A stretch of DNA of 64,000 nucleotides from Streptomyces camponoticapitis (lineage in GTDB: Bacteria; Actinomycetota; Actinomycetes; Streptomycetales; Streptomycetaceae): contig NZ_BMMV01000030.1 in the NCBI RefSeq assembly GCF_014646115.1, positions 30,631 to 94,630 on the forward strand, given 5' to 3'. Positions 7,298-15,154 of this stretch are shown in pieces. Each line of letters begins with the position of its first letter. The stretch's first letter is position 1. The position numbers and the translations under genes are program-made. The notes beneath the pieces are model-generated. The model searched no databases. It had not been told where the DNA came from and worked only from the letters and a program-made list of their open reading frames with translations.

Positions 7298-10200
7298 ATG
7301 ACCCCCCGCCTCACCGTCGTCGTGCCCATCTACAACGTGGAGGAGTATCTCGACGACTGCCTACGGTCACTGGCCGGACAGACGATGGCCGACTCCGAGA
7401 TCGTCATGGTGAACGACGGATCCACGGACGGGAGCGCACGGATCGCGAGACGGTTCGCCGAACGGGACGAGCGTTTCCGGCTGGTCGAGCAGGAGAACGC
7501 CGGGCTCGGCGCGGCGCGCAACACCGGAGTGAGCCGCGCCCGGGGGGAGTTCCTCTCCTTCGTCGACAGCGACGACGTCGTACCGGACGACGCGTACGAA
7601 CGGATGCTCGCGGCGCTCGACGCCTCCGGCTCCGACTTCGCGACCGGCAATGTCCTCAGGCTCGGTCCCGGCGGCTCGCTCGTACAGGCGCCCATGTTCC
7701 GCAAGCCGATGGCGACGGAGCGCTCCGGGACGCGGATCACCCGCGACTGGGTGCTGCTCGGGGACCGTATCGCCTGCAACAAGGTGTTCCGGAAGTCCTT
7801 CTGGGACCGGCACGGCTTCGCCTTCCCCTCCGGGGTGCTGTACGAGGACATCGCCGTCGTGCTCCCCGCGTACTTCCTGGCGAGCGGCGTGGACGTGCTG
7901 TCCGCCCCCGTCTACCACTGGCGCACCAGGGACGGCTCGATCACGGCGAAGCGCGCCGTGCCGAGGGGGATCCGGGACCGGGTCACCGCCGTGACGTCGG
8001 TGAGCGACTTCCTCGCCGGACAGCGGCGTACGGACTCGGGCGGCGGCATCGACTGGGCCGACGCCCGGCGCCGTTACCACCAGCACGTCCTCTCCGGCGA
8101 TCTGTGGCTCTTCATCGAGGCGCTGCCCGACGGCGACGCCGCGTTCCACACGGCTTTCCTCGACCACGCCAACGCCTTCGCCGAGACGGTCGACGAGAGT
8201 GTCCTCGACGCCCTGCCGCTGCATCTGCGCGTCAAGTGGCATCTGATCCGGGAACGCCGGATGCCCGAACTCCTCGCGCTGCTGGCCCACGAGAAGGCCG
8301 ACCCCGGGGCCTTCGGCGTCCGGGGGCTGCGCAGGTCCCGCGCCGAGTACCCGGTGCTCACCGGCGGTCTGCCCAGGGCCGTCGCCACCCTCAGGCCCAA
8401 GGAGCTGCCGGTGACCTCGCATCTCACCGAGGCCGTATGGCGCGACGGGCGACTGCACCTCAAGGGCTACGCGTACGTACGCAACGTGCCGGCCGACGCG
8501 CGCCGCAAGTCCGTCAAGGTCGCCTGGCTGCGCACCGGGAAGCGGCGTGTGCTGCCGCTGCGGACGCGCACCGTGCGGATGCCGGCGGCGACGTACGAGT
8601 CCAGGCAGGGACTGCACGCCTACGACTGGGCCGGGTTCGAGACCGTGGTCGACCCGGGCCGGCTCGCGAAGGCGGAGGCCTCTCGTGCGCGATCGTCGCG
8701 GACCGTGTGGAAGGTGGAGATGGGGGTGTTCGGGGCGGGGCGGCTGCGCCGGGCGCCGCTGCGGCTCACCGGGTCGGCCGCGGCGCCCGCCGTACCGGCC
8801 GTGCACTACGTGGACGACACCACGCGCGTCGTGCCCACGCTCTCCGGCAACAAGCTCGAACTGCGCGTCGAGCCCGTACGCGCCCTGCTCACCGCCCACG
8901 GCCGCCACACGACGGCCGACGGCGCCACCGACACGGCGGCGGACCCGGGCACCGACGCGGCAGCGGACCCGGGCACCGACGCGACGGACGGCGCCGTACG
9001 GATCGAGGGGCTGCTCCACGCCACGAGCAGCCCGCCGAGCGCGCTGGCCGTCCAGAACTGGTACACCAAGGACGTCCACGAGTTCCCGCTGCGCCTCGCG
9101 GACGGCACCTTCAGCGCCGACGTCCCACTGTCGGTCTTCGGCGACCCCGCGGCGCGAGGGCGGTCCACCGTGCCCTGGGGCGTCCATCTCGTACGCGCCA
9201 ACGGCAGCCGCTTCGCCGTGGCCGCCCGGGGCGCCGTCCCGCCCGGCCACTACGGCCTCGGCGACGGCCGCGAGCTGTACGTCACCGCCAACGCGGCGGG
9301 CGATCTCGTCCTCAGCGACCAGACCGAGCAGCCGGTGGCCGACACGCTCGACTGGGCGGCGGACGGCGAGCTGGTCCTGGAAGGCAGCCAACCCTCCATG
9401 CGGGAGGCCGAGTTGGTACTGCGGCACACCGGCCACCGCGAGGAGAACGTCTTCCCGGTCCGTATCCTCCCGGACGGCCGGTTCCGGACAGCCCTGCTGC
9501 CCGGCGCCGTCGAGGGACTGAACGGCGTGCGCCAACTGCCCGAGGGGCGATGGCTGTTGTACGTCCGCGAGCCGGGCGAGAGCGACCCGGAGAGCTACAC
9601 CCCCGTCCGGATCCAGCCCTCGCGGCACCAGACGCTGCCGCTCGTACGGACCCTGGACGGCCGGGAGTTCACCCTGGACAGGCACCAGCAGGACATGCTC
9701 CAGCTGCACTCCGGGTCCGTGCTCCCGGAGCAGGACCGGGGCGCCTACCGGCAGCAGCGGCTGCGCCGCGTCTACGCCGAGTCCCGTGCGGCGGGCCCGA
9801 TGCGGGACGCCGTTCTCTACAGCAGCTTCGACGGCAGGCAGTACTCCGACTCGCCACGCGCCGTCCACGAGGAACTGGTGCGCCGACGGGCCCCCGTGGA
9901 GCATCTGTGGGTCGTACGCGACCGGCAGGTGGCCCTGCCACGGGACGTGCGCGCCGTCGAACTGCACAGTGCCGACTGGTACGAGGCGCTGGCCCGCAGC
10001 CGGTGCGTCGTCACCAACACCCAGTTGCCGCAGTGGTTCGAGCGGGCGGAGGGCCAGCACGTCGTCCAGACCTGGCACGGCACCCCGCTCAAGCGCATCG
10101 GCCGCGACCTGACGGGCACCGCCCACGCCGACGAGGCGTACATCGCGTCCCTGCCGGGGCGGGCCGCGCAGTGGAGCGTGCTCGTCTCGCCCAACAGCTT

Positions 10201-10894
10201 CTCCACCCCGATCATGCGCCGCGCCTTCGGATACGAGGGCACGGTCCTGGAGTGCGGTTATCCGCGCAACGACCTGCTGTACGCGTCCGACCGGGGCAAG
10301 GTCGCCGCAGCCCTGCGCGAACACCTCGGGATTCCCGAGGACAAGCGGGTGATCCTCTACGCGCCGACCTGGCGCGAGGACCAGCCCAGAAAGGGCGGCC
10401 GCTACGGGCTCGACCTCCGGCTCGATCTGGAACTGGCCGCGCGGGAACTGGCGGACGACCATGTCCTGCTGGTGCGCCGCCACTATCTGGTGGGCGGTTC
10501 GGTCCCGGGCGCGGGGCGCGGCGCCACCGGCTTCGTACGGGACGTGTCCCGTTACCCGGATGTCGCCGAGCTGATGCTGATCAGCGACGCCCTGGTCACC
10601 GACTACTCGTCGCTGATGTTCGACTTCGCGCAGACGGGCCGGCCGATGTACTTCCACGCGTACGACCTGGAGCACTACCGGGACACCCTGCGCGGCTTCT
10701 ACTTCGACTTCGAGTCCGCGGCGCCTGGGCCGGTCGTCGCCGACACCGCCGCGCTCGTGGCTGCCCTGCGCGCCCCGGAGTCCCGGGTGCCCACCGACGC
10801 GTACGACCGGTTCCGGGAGACCTTCTGCGATCTGGACGACGGCACCGCCGCCGCCCGTGTCGCGGACCTGATGCCCGTGGGGGGCGGCGCATGA
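7298..10894 (+). CDS. GT2 - CDP-glycerol glycerophosphotransferase (TagF-like) fusion
   Basis: A 1198-residue bifunctional wall-polymer synthase. Residues 1-330 are a GT2 glycosyltransferase (LTVVVPIYNVEEYLDDCLRS, NDGSTDGS, FVDSDDVV). A central 400-residue region has beta-rich repeats of unknown fold. The last 390 residues are a Glyphos_transf domain: VVQTWHGTPLKRIGRD, ECGYPRNDLL, LYAPTWRED, LVRRHYLV and DALVTDYSSLMFDFA. This family polymerises glycerol- or ribitol-phosphate units of teichoic acids at the inner membrane face. The start is well placed after GGAAGGA. The stop overlaps the next start (ATGA at 10891), implying coupled translation with a sister enzyme. Confidence 0.88.
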   Translation: MTPRLTVVVPIYNVEEYLDDCLRSLAGQTMADSEIVMVNDGSTDGSARIARRFAERDERFRLVEQENAGLGAARNTGVSRARGEFLSFVDSDDVVPDDAYERMLAALDASGSDFATGNVLRLGPGGSLVQAPMFRKPMATERSGTRITRDWVLLGDRIACNKVFRKSFWDRHGFAFPSGVLYEDIAVVLPAYFLASGVDVLSAPVYHWRTRDGSITAKRAVPRGIRDRVTAVTSVSDFLAGQRRTDSGGGIDWADARRRYHQHVLSGDLWLFIEALPDGDAAFHTAFLDHANAFAETVDESVLDALPLHLRVKWHLIRERRMPELLALLAHEKADPGAFGVRGLRRSRAEYPVLTGGLPRAVATLRPKELPVTSHLTEAVWRDGRLHLKGYAYVRNVPADARRKSVKVAWLRTGKRRVLPLRTRTVRMPAATYESRQGLHAYDWAGFETVVDPGRLAKAEASRARSSRTVWKVEMGVFGAGRLRRAPLRLTGSAAAPAVPAVHYVDDTTRVVPTLSGNKLELRVEPVRALLTAHGRHTTADGATDTAADPGTDAAADPGTDATDGAVRIEGLLHATSSPPSALAVQNWYTKDVHEFPLRLADGTFSADVPLSVFGDPAARGRSTVPWGVHLVRANGSRFAVAARGAVPPGHYGLGDGRELYVTANAAGDLVLSDQTEQPVADTLDWAADGELVLEGSQPSMREAELVLRHTGHREENVFPVRILPDGRFRTALLPGAVEGLNGVRQLPEGRWLLYVREPGESDPESYTPVRIQPSRHQTLPLVRTLDGREFTLDRHQQDMLQLHSGSVLPEQDRGAYRQQRLRRVYAESRAAGPMRDAVLYSSFDGRQYSDSPRAVHEELVRRRAPVEHLWVVRDRQVALPRDVRAVELHSADWYEALARSRCVVTNTQLPQWFERAEGQHVVQTWHGTPLKRIGRDLTGTAHADEAYIASLPGRAAQWSVLVSPNSFSTPIMRRAFGYEGTVLECGYPRNDLLYASDRGKVAAALREHLGIPEDKRVILYAPTWREDQPRKGGRYGLDLRLDLELAARELADDHVLLVRRHYLVGGSVPGAGRGATGFVRDVSRYPDVAELMLISDALVTDYSSLMFDFAQTGRPMYFHAYDLEHYRDTLRGFYFDFESAAPGPVVADTAALVAALRAPESRVPTDAYDRFRETFCDLDDGTAAARVADLMPVGGGA

Positions 10895-13824
10895 GCGCGG
10901 TCGAGATCAGCTGTGTCGTCACCGCCGGACGGGACGCGCACGCGCTGCGCAGGTCGGTGGAGTCCGTCGTCGCGCAGACGATGCGCGCCACCGAGGCGGT
11001 CGTCGTGCTCGGTCTGACGGTCGCGGGTCCGCCGGGCACCGGCCCCGCCGACAGTGGGCCGGGCAGTGGCGAGCGGGCCGCCGCGGCGGGGTTCGCCGAC
11101 GCCGAGTCGGCCGCCGAGGACGTACGCGCCGTGGCCGACGAACTCGCCGCGCTCGACCCCGCCCGCGTCAGGGTCGTCACCTCGGGGGCCGAGACCCCCA
11201 CCACCGCCGTGCTGCGCAACCACGGCCTGGACCAGGCGCGAGGCCGGTACGTCACCGTGCTCGGCGAGGGCGAGCGCCTCCAGCGGGATGCCTGCCGGAA
11301 TCTGTGGGAGGCCGCGGAACGCTCCGGCGCCGAACTCGTGGCCGGCCGGTGGACCCCGCGCGCGGGCCGCCGCGTCAAGGAGCAGCCACCGGCCCGGATC
11401 GTCGAGAGCGAGCTGTACGCGCGCTCCCGCACCGTCGACGATCTGGCCGACGCCCCCGAACTCGTCGTCGCCGACGCCCTGGTGACCGGATTCTGTGTGA
11501 GCACCGCCCTCCTCGACCGGGCGGGCCTGCGTTACGCCGAGGACCTGGACCGCGCCGAGATCCTGTTCGGCGCCGAACTGGCCGCCGCCGCACGCCGGAT
11601 CGCGCTCGTCCCCAACCTGGTCGTCAGCGGCCGGGCGGCCCACGACCCGGCCGGCGCGCTGGAAGGACAGCTCGCCGCGCACGTACGCGTCGCCGAACTG
11701 CCCCTGCTCCGCAACGACCCGGGCCTCCGCGAGGCCCGCGACCGGGCCTTCCTCACCGACCAACTCGTCCCGCTCGCCAGGCAGTTCCCGAAGCTGGACG
11801 CCGACGGGCGGGCCCGCGCCGCCGCCCTGGTCGCCGCACTGCCCGCCGCCCGGACCGACCCCGGGCTCCGGGTCGGCCTGCCGCCGGTGGAACGGGTCTG
11901 CCTCCAACTCCTCGCCGACGGCGACGCCGACGGCGTACTGGCCGCCGGCTACGCGCTCGGCAGGCCCGACACCGTAGCCTCGGCGCTCGCCGAGCGGGAC
12001 GGCCGGGTGTACTGGCGCGCGGAGTTGCCCGACGACCCCGGGGAACGGGCGGCATTCGACGTCACGGAGCTGGGCCACCAGTACCGGCCCTTCGCCGGCA
12101 CCCCGTTGATGAACCACCTCATCCACTGCGGCCAGGAGGGCGAGAAGCTCGTCCTCGAAGGACGGCTCCCCGCGCCGCTCCAACCGCTCGCCCCCGACGC
12201 CTCGTTGACGGCCACGCTGGAGTTCCTGGTACGCGGCAGCGACGGACGGCGCGCGTTCCGGGCACCCGTGGACGAGGTGTGGCGCGAGGGCGACGCCGTA
12301 CGCTGGCGCGCCTCCGTCGAGATCGGCGCGCTGCTGCGCGTCGGCGGGACGCGGGACCGCGTGTGCGACCCCCACCTCGCCCTTCACACGCCGGTCGGCA
12401 CCACCAGCGGCCCGCTCTTCCTGGAGCGGGACCGGGTCGAGGCGGCGGGCAGTTATCGGGCGCGTCCACGCCGGGGCCCGCTGTTCGGCGACACCTGGAA
12501 GCCGTACGTCACGGTCAAGCACCACCTCGCGCTGCAACTCGAAGCGCGCCGCCGCCCCGGACGGATCGCGGCGGCGGCCCTCCACTACCTCACTCACTTC
12601 CGCCCGGCCCGCAAGCTGAAGAGGCTGGTCAAGGGGGTGCGCCGGCGTTTCGACCGGCTCTCCGCCCGCTCCGTCAAGGCCCGCGTCTACAACCGGCTGC
12701 TGATCCGGCTCCCCGTCCGCAAGGGCTCGGTCGTCTTCGAGAGCCACATGGGCAAGTGCTACGGCGACAGCCCGCGCGCCATGTACGAGGAACTGCGCGC
12801 GCAGGGCCGCCGCAAGGTGCGCTGCGCCTGGTCGTACGCCTCGTCCACCGACGGCTTCCCGACAGACGTGCGGCTGGTACGGCGGCTCTCCTGGCGCTAT
12901 CTGTGGACCCTGGCCCGCGCCCAGTTCTGGGTGGACAACCAGGGCTTCCCACTCGACCTGAGGAAGCCTCCCCGCACCACCTACCTCCAGACCTGGCACG
13001 GCTCCGCGTACAAGCGCATGGGCTTCGCGGAGAGCCGGATCAAGGCGCAGAACGCCTCCGAGCGGGACAAGCTGAGCGCCGCTCTCGCCCGGTTCGACCA
13101 CTTCCTCGTACGGTCCGAGCACGACGTGACGACCCTCGCGCGCGACTACCGGCAGCCCGCCGAATCCCTCGTGCGCTGCGGCTATCCGCGCAACGACCGG
13201 CTCGTGCGCGCCCGCGCCACCGACGAGACGCAGGGGCGATTCCCGCGCCCGGCGCTCGCGACCGCCCTCGGGATCCCCGACCACCGCAAGGTGGTGCTGT
13301 ACGCGCCGACCTTCCGGGGGATGCCGAAGAAGGGCCGTGCGGTTCAACTCCCGCTCGACGTGCGGCGGTTCGCTCAGCGGTTCGGTGACGAGTACGTCCT
13401 GCTCGTACGGGCCCACTATCTGGAGTCCGCGGTCCTGCCCGTCTGTCCGCCCGGCACGGTGATCGACGTGTCCGGCTACCACGACGTCAGTGAACTGCTC
13501 TGCCTCGCCGACGCGTTGATCACCGACTACTCGTCGATCATGTTCGACTACGTCCTGCTGGACCGGCCGATGATCTTCTTCGCACCGGATCTGGACGCGT
13601 ACGTGGCGGCGCGCGGCAGCTACTTCGACCTGCGCGCCGAAGCCCCCGGGCCGGTGGTCGAGACGCAGGACGAACTGCTGCGGGCGATGGACGAGTTGAA
13701 GCCGTCGGACACCGCCCACCGGGCCGACCGCGCGCGCTTCGCCCAGAAGTTCGGCGGCTTCGAGAGCGGCCAGGCCGCGCGTACCGCCGTGGACGTGCTC
13801 TTCGCAGGAAGGACCCGCCGGTGA
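10891..13824 (+). CDS. TagF-like glycerophosphotransferase with degenerate GT2 domain
   Basis: 977 residues. The N-terminal part (ISCVVTAGRDAHALRRSVESVV, later AVLRNHGLDQARGRYVTVLG) has GT2 topology. The usual NDGSTD motif is replaced by a long Gly/Ala insertion and the DxD is VLGEGE, so the transferase domain may be inactive or structural. The C-terminal 390 residues form a full Glyphos_transf domain: VVFESHMGKCYGDSPRAMYE, YLQTWHGSAYKRMGF, RCGYPRNDRL, VLYAPTFRGM and DALITDYSSIMFDYV. Translation is coupled at both ends: ATGA with the previous gene and GTGA with the next. It probably acts with the upstream paralogue in assembling a teichoic-acid-type polymer. Confidence 0.85.
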   Translation: MSAVEISCVVTAGRDAHALRRSVESVVAQTMRATEAVVVLGLTVAGPPGTGPADSGPGSGERAAAAGFADAESAAEDVRAVADELAALDPARVRVVTSGAETPTTAVLRNHGLDQARGRYVTVLGEGERLQRDACRNLWEAAERSGAELVAGRWTPRAGRRVKEQPPARIVESELYARSRTVDDLADAPELVVADALVTGFCVSTALLDRAGLRYAEDLDRAEILFGAELAAAARRIALVPNLVVSGRAAHDPAGALEGQLAAHVRVAELPLLRNDPGLREARDRAFLTDQLVPLARQFPKLDADGRARAAALVAALPAARTDPGLRVGLPPVERVCLQLLADGDADGVLAAGYALGRPDTVASALAERDGRVYWRAELPDDPGERAAFDVTELGHQYRPFAGTPLMNHLIHCGQEGEKLVLEGRLPAPLQPLAPDASLTATLEFLVRGSDGRRAFRAPVDEVWREGDAVRWRASVEIGALLRVGGTRDRVCDPHLALHTPVGTTSGPLFLERDRVEAAGSYRARPRRGPLFGDTWKPYVTVKHHLALQLEARRRPGRIAAAALHYLTHFRPARKLKRLVKGVRRRFDRLSARSVKARVYNRLLIRLPVRKGSVVFESHMGKCYGDSPRAMYEELRAQGRRKVRCAWSYASSTDGFPTDVRLVRRLSWRYLWTLARAQFWVDNQGFPLDLRKPPRTTYLQTWHGSAYKRMGFAESRIKAQNASERDKLSAALARFDHFLVRSEHDVTTLARDYRQPAESLVRCGYPRNDRLVRARATDETQGRFPRPALATALGIPDHRKVVLYAPTFRGMPKKGRAVQLPLDVRRFAQRFGDEYVLLVRAHYLESAVLPVCPPGTVIDVSGYHDVSELLCLADALITDYSSIMFDYVLLDRPMIFFAPDLDAYVAARGSYFDLRAEAPGPVVETQDELLRAMDELKPSDTAHRADRARFAQKFGGFESGQAARTAVDVLFAGRTRR

Positions 13825-14987
13825 CCGACACCGCGCTCGCCACCGTCCCCCGGGAGCTGATCCTCCTCGCCAACGCCACCGACGTCCTCGGCGGCGTCAC
13901 CGCCTGGACCCACCAGATGGCCCGTCTGTTCGGCGCGAACGGCCACCGCGTCCAGGTCGTCGGCATTCACGAGGCCGAGCTGAAACTCGCCCTCCCCGAG
14001 CCGCCCGCCTACCCGGTGACCGCGCTCTACCCCGCCCACCCGCCGACCCCCTGGCAGCCGCGCTCGCCACTCGACCGCTTCGACCTGCGCGCCCGCCGCC
14101 GCGAGGCGGCCAGGGTGGCCGACAAGCGGCGGGCTGTGGCACGTCTCGGGGAGATCTTCCGGGCGGCCGGGCCCGGCGCGCTGGTGATCGTCACCCAGGT
14201 CTGGCCGATGGAATGGGTCCTGGAGGCCGACACCACGGGTCTGCGGCTGATCGGGATGAGCCACGAGTCGTACGAGTACAGCAAGCGCTGCCACCGCTTC
14301 CGCTGGATCAAGAACAGCTACCCCCGCGTCGACCGCTGGCTCACCCTCACCCAGGAGGACGCGGACGCCTGGATCGCCGAGGGCTTCGACAACGTCGGCG
14401 CCATGCCGAACGCACTCGGCTCCCTGCCCGAACTCCCCTCGCCCCGCACCGAGAAGACCGTCGCAAGCATCGGCCGACTGGACGACCAGAAGGGCATCGA
14501 CCTGCTCCTGGAGACCTGGTCCATGGTCACCGGAGAGCGCCCCGACTGGCGGCTGCGCGTCTACGGCGCGGGCCAGGACGCGCCCGCACTGAAGAAGCAG
14601 TGCACCGAGCTGGGGCTGGACGGTTCGGTCGACTGGATGGGCCCCACCGACGACGTGCCGGCCGCGCTCGCCGGGAGCTCGGTCTTCGTCCAGTCCTCCC
14701 GGGGCGAGGGGTTTCCACTGGCCCTCATGGAGGCCATGGCGAGCGGCCTGCCGTGCGCGGCGTTCGACTGCGCGCCGGGAGTCCGGGAGATCATCACGGA
14801 CGGCGCCGACGGCCTCCTCGCACCCCCGGGCGCCACGGACGCACTCGCCGACCGCCTGCTACGGCTCACGGGCAATCCCCGCCTGCGGGACTCCCTGGGG
14901 GACCGGGCCCGCGCGAACGTCCAGCGCTACTCCGAGACGGAGATCCTGCGCCGCTGGCACGAGTTGTTCGATCTGCTCGACCGGTAG
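13821..14987 (+). CDS. GT4 glycosyltransferase
   Basis: A 388-residue GT-B enzyme. The N-terminal lobe has LILLANATDVLGGVTAWTHQM and the C-terminal lobe VASIGRLDDQKGIDLLLETW, RLRVYGAGQD and SSRGEGFPLALMEAMASGLP with the EGFPLxxxE donor-binding motif. The GTG start overlaps the upstream stop (GTGA). It is the last gene of the same-strand cluster and likely adds a sugar to the TagF-made polymer or its linkage unit. Confidence 0.88.
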   Translation: MTDTALATVPRELILLANATDVLGGVTAWTHQMARLFGANGHRVQVVGIHEAELKLALPEPPAYPVTALYPAHPPTPWQPRSPLDRFDLRARRREAARVADKRRAVARLGEIFRAAGPGALVIVTQVWPMEWVLEADTTGLRLIGMSHESYEYSKRCHRFRWIKNSYPRVDRWLTLTQEDADAWIAEGFDNVGAMPNALGSLPELPSPRTEKTVASIGRLDDQKGIDLLLETWSMVTGERPDWRLRVYGAGQDAPALKKQCTELGLDGSVDWMGPTDDVPAALAGSSVFVQSSRGEGFPLALMEAMASGLPCAAFDCAPGVREIITDGADGLLAPPGATDALADRLLRLTGNPRLRDSLGDRARANVQRYSETEILRRWHELFDLLDR

Positions 14988-15030
14988 CCCCAGGTGGTGT
15001 CCGGCGGTGACGGGCCCGGCAAAAGGCGAT

Positions 15031-15056
15031 GGCAAGGAGAGATCTCTCCTTGCCAC
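15031..15056. terminator. 26-bp perfect palindrome after the glycosyltransferase operon
   Basis: TGGCAAGGAGAGA (15031-15043) is followed with no spacer by its exact reverse complement (15044-15056). As RNA this gives a stem of about 10 bp with an AGATCT-containing loop. It lies 43 bp past the glycosyltransferase stop and 21 bp before the RAE, so it may end the wall-polymer transcript or act as a protein-binding site for rph. Confidence 0.45.
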
Positions 15057-15077
15057 TCTCAACGTATAGCGCGGCGG

Positions 15078-15096
15078 GGGGCTTGCGGCAAGGCCC
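15078..15096 (+). promoter_or_regulatory. rifamycin-associated element (RAE)
   Basis: GGGGCTTGCGGCAAGGCCC is a 19-bp imperfect inverted repeat identical to the RAE consensus as I recall it from work on rifamycin-inducible genes in actinomycetes. It sits 58 bp before the rph start, the position expected of an element that makes rph inducible by rifamycins. Confidence 0.85.
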
Positions 15097-15154
15097 GGGG
15101 GGTGGCGCAGAATCGGCGGCCGATGTCACAACCTGCGGAAACGGGGGCGCGGAA

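Noticed and set aside
8104..10890. very long open frame (1906 codons) starting inside the first TagF fusion gene
   Set aside because: Its first 929 codons are an Arg/Pro/Gly-rich shadow of the GT2-TagF gene; real coding begins at the ATGA overlap at 10891.
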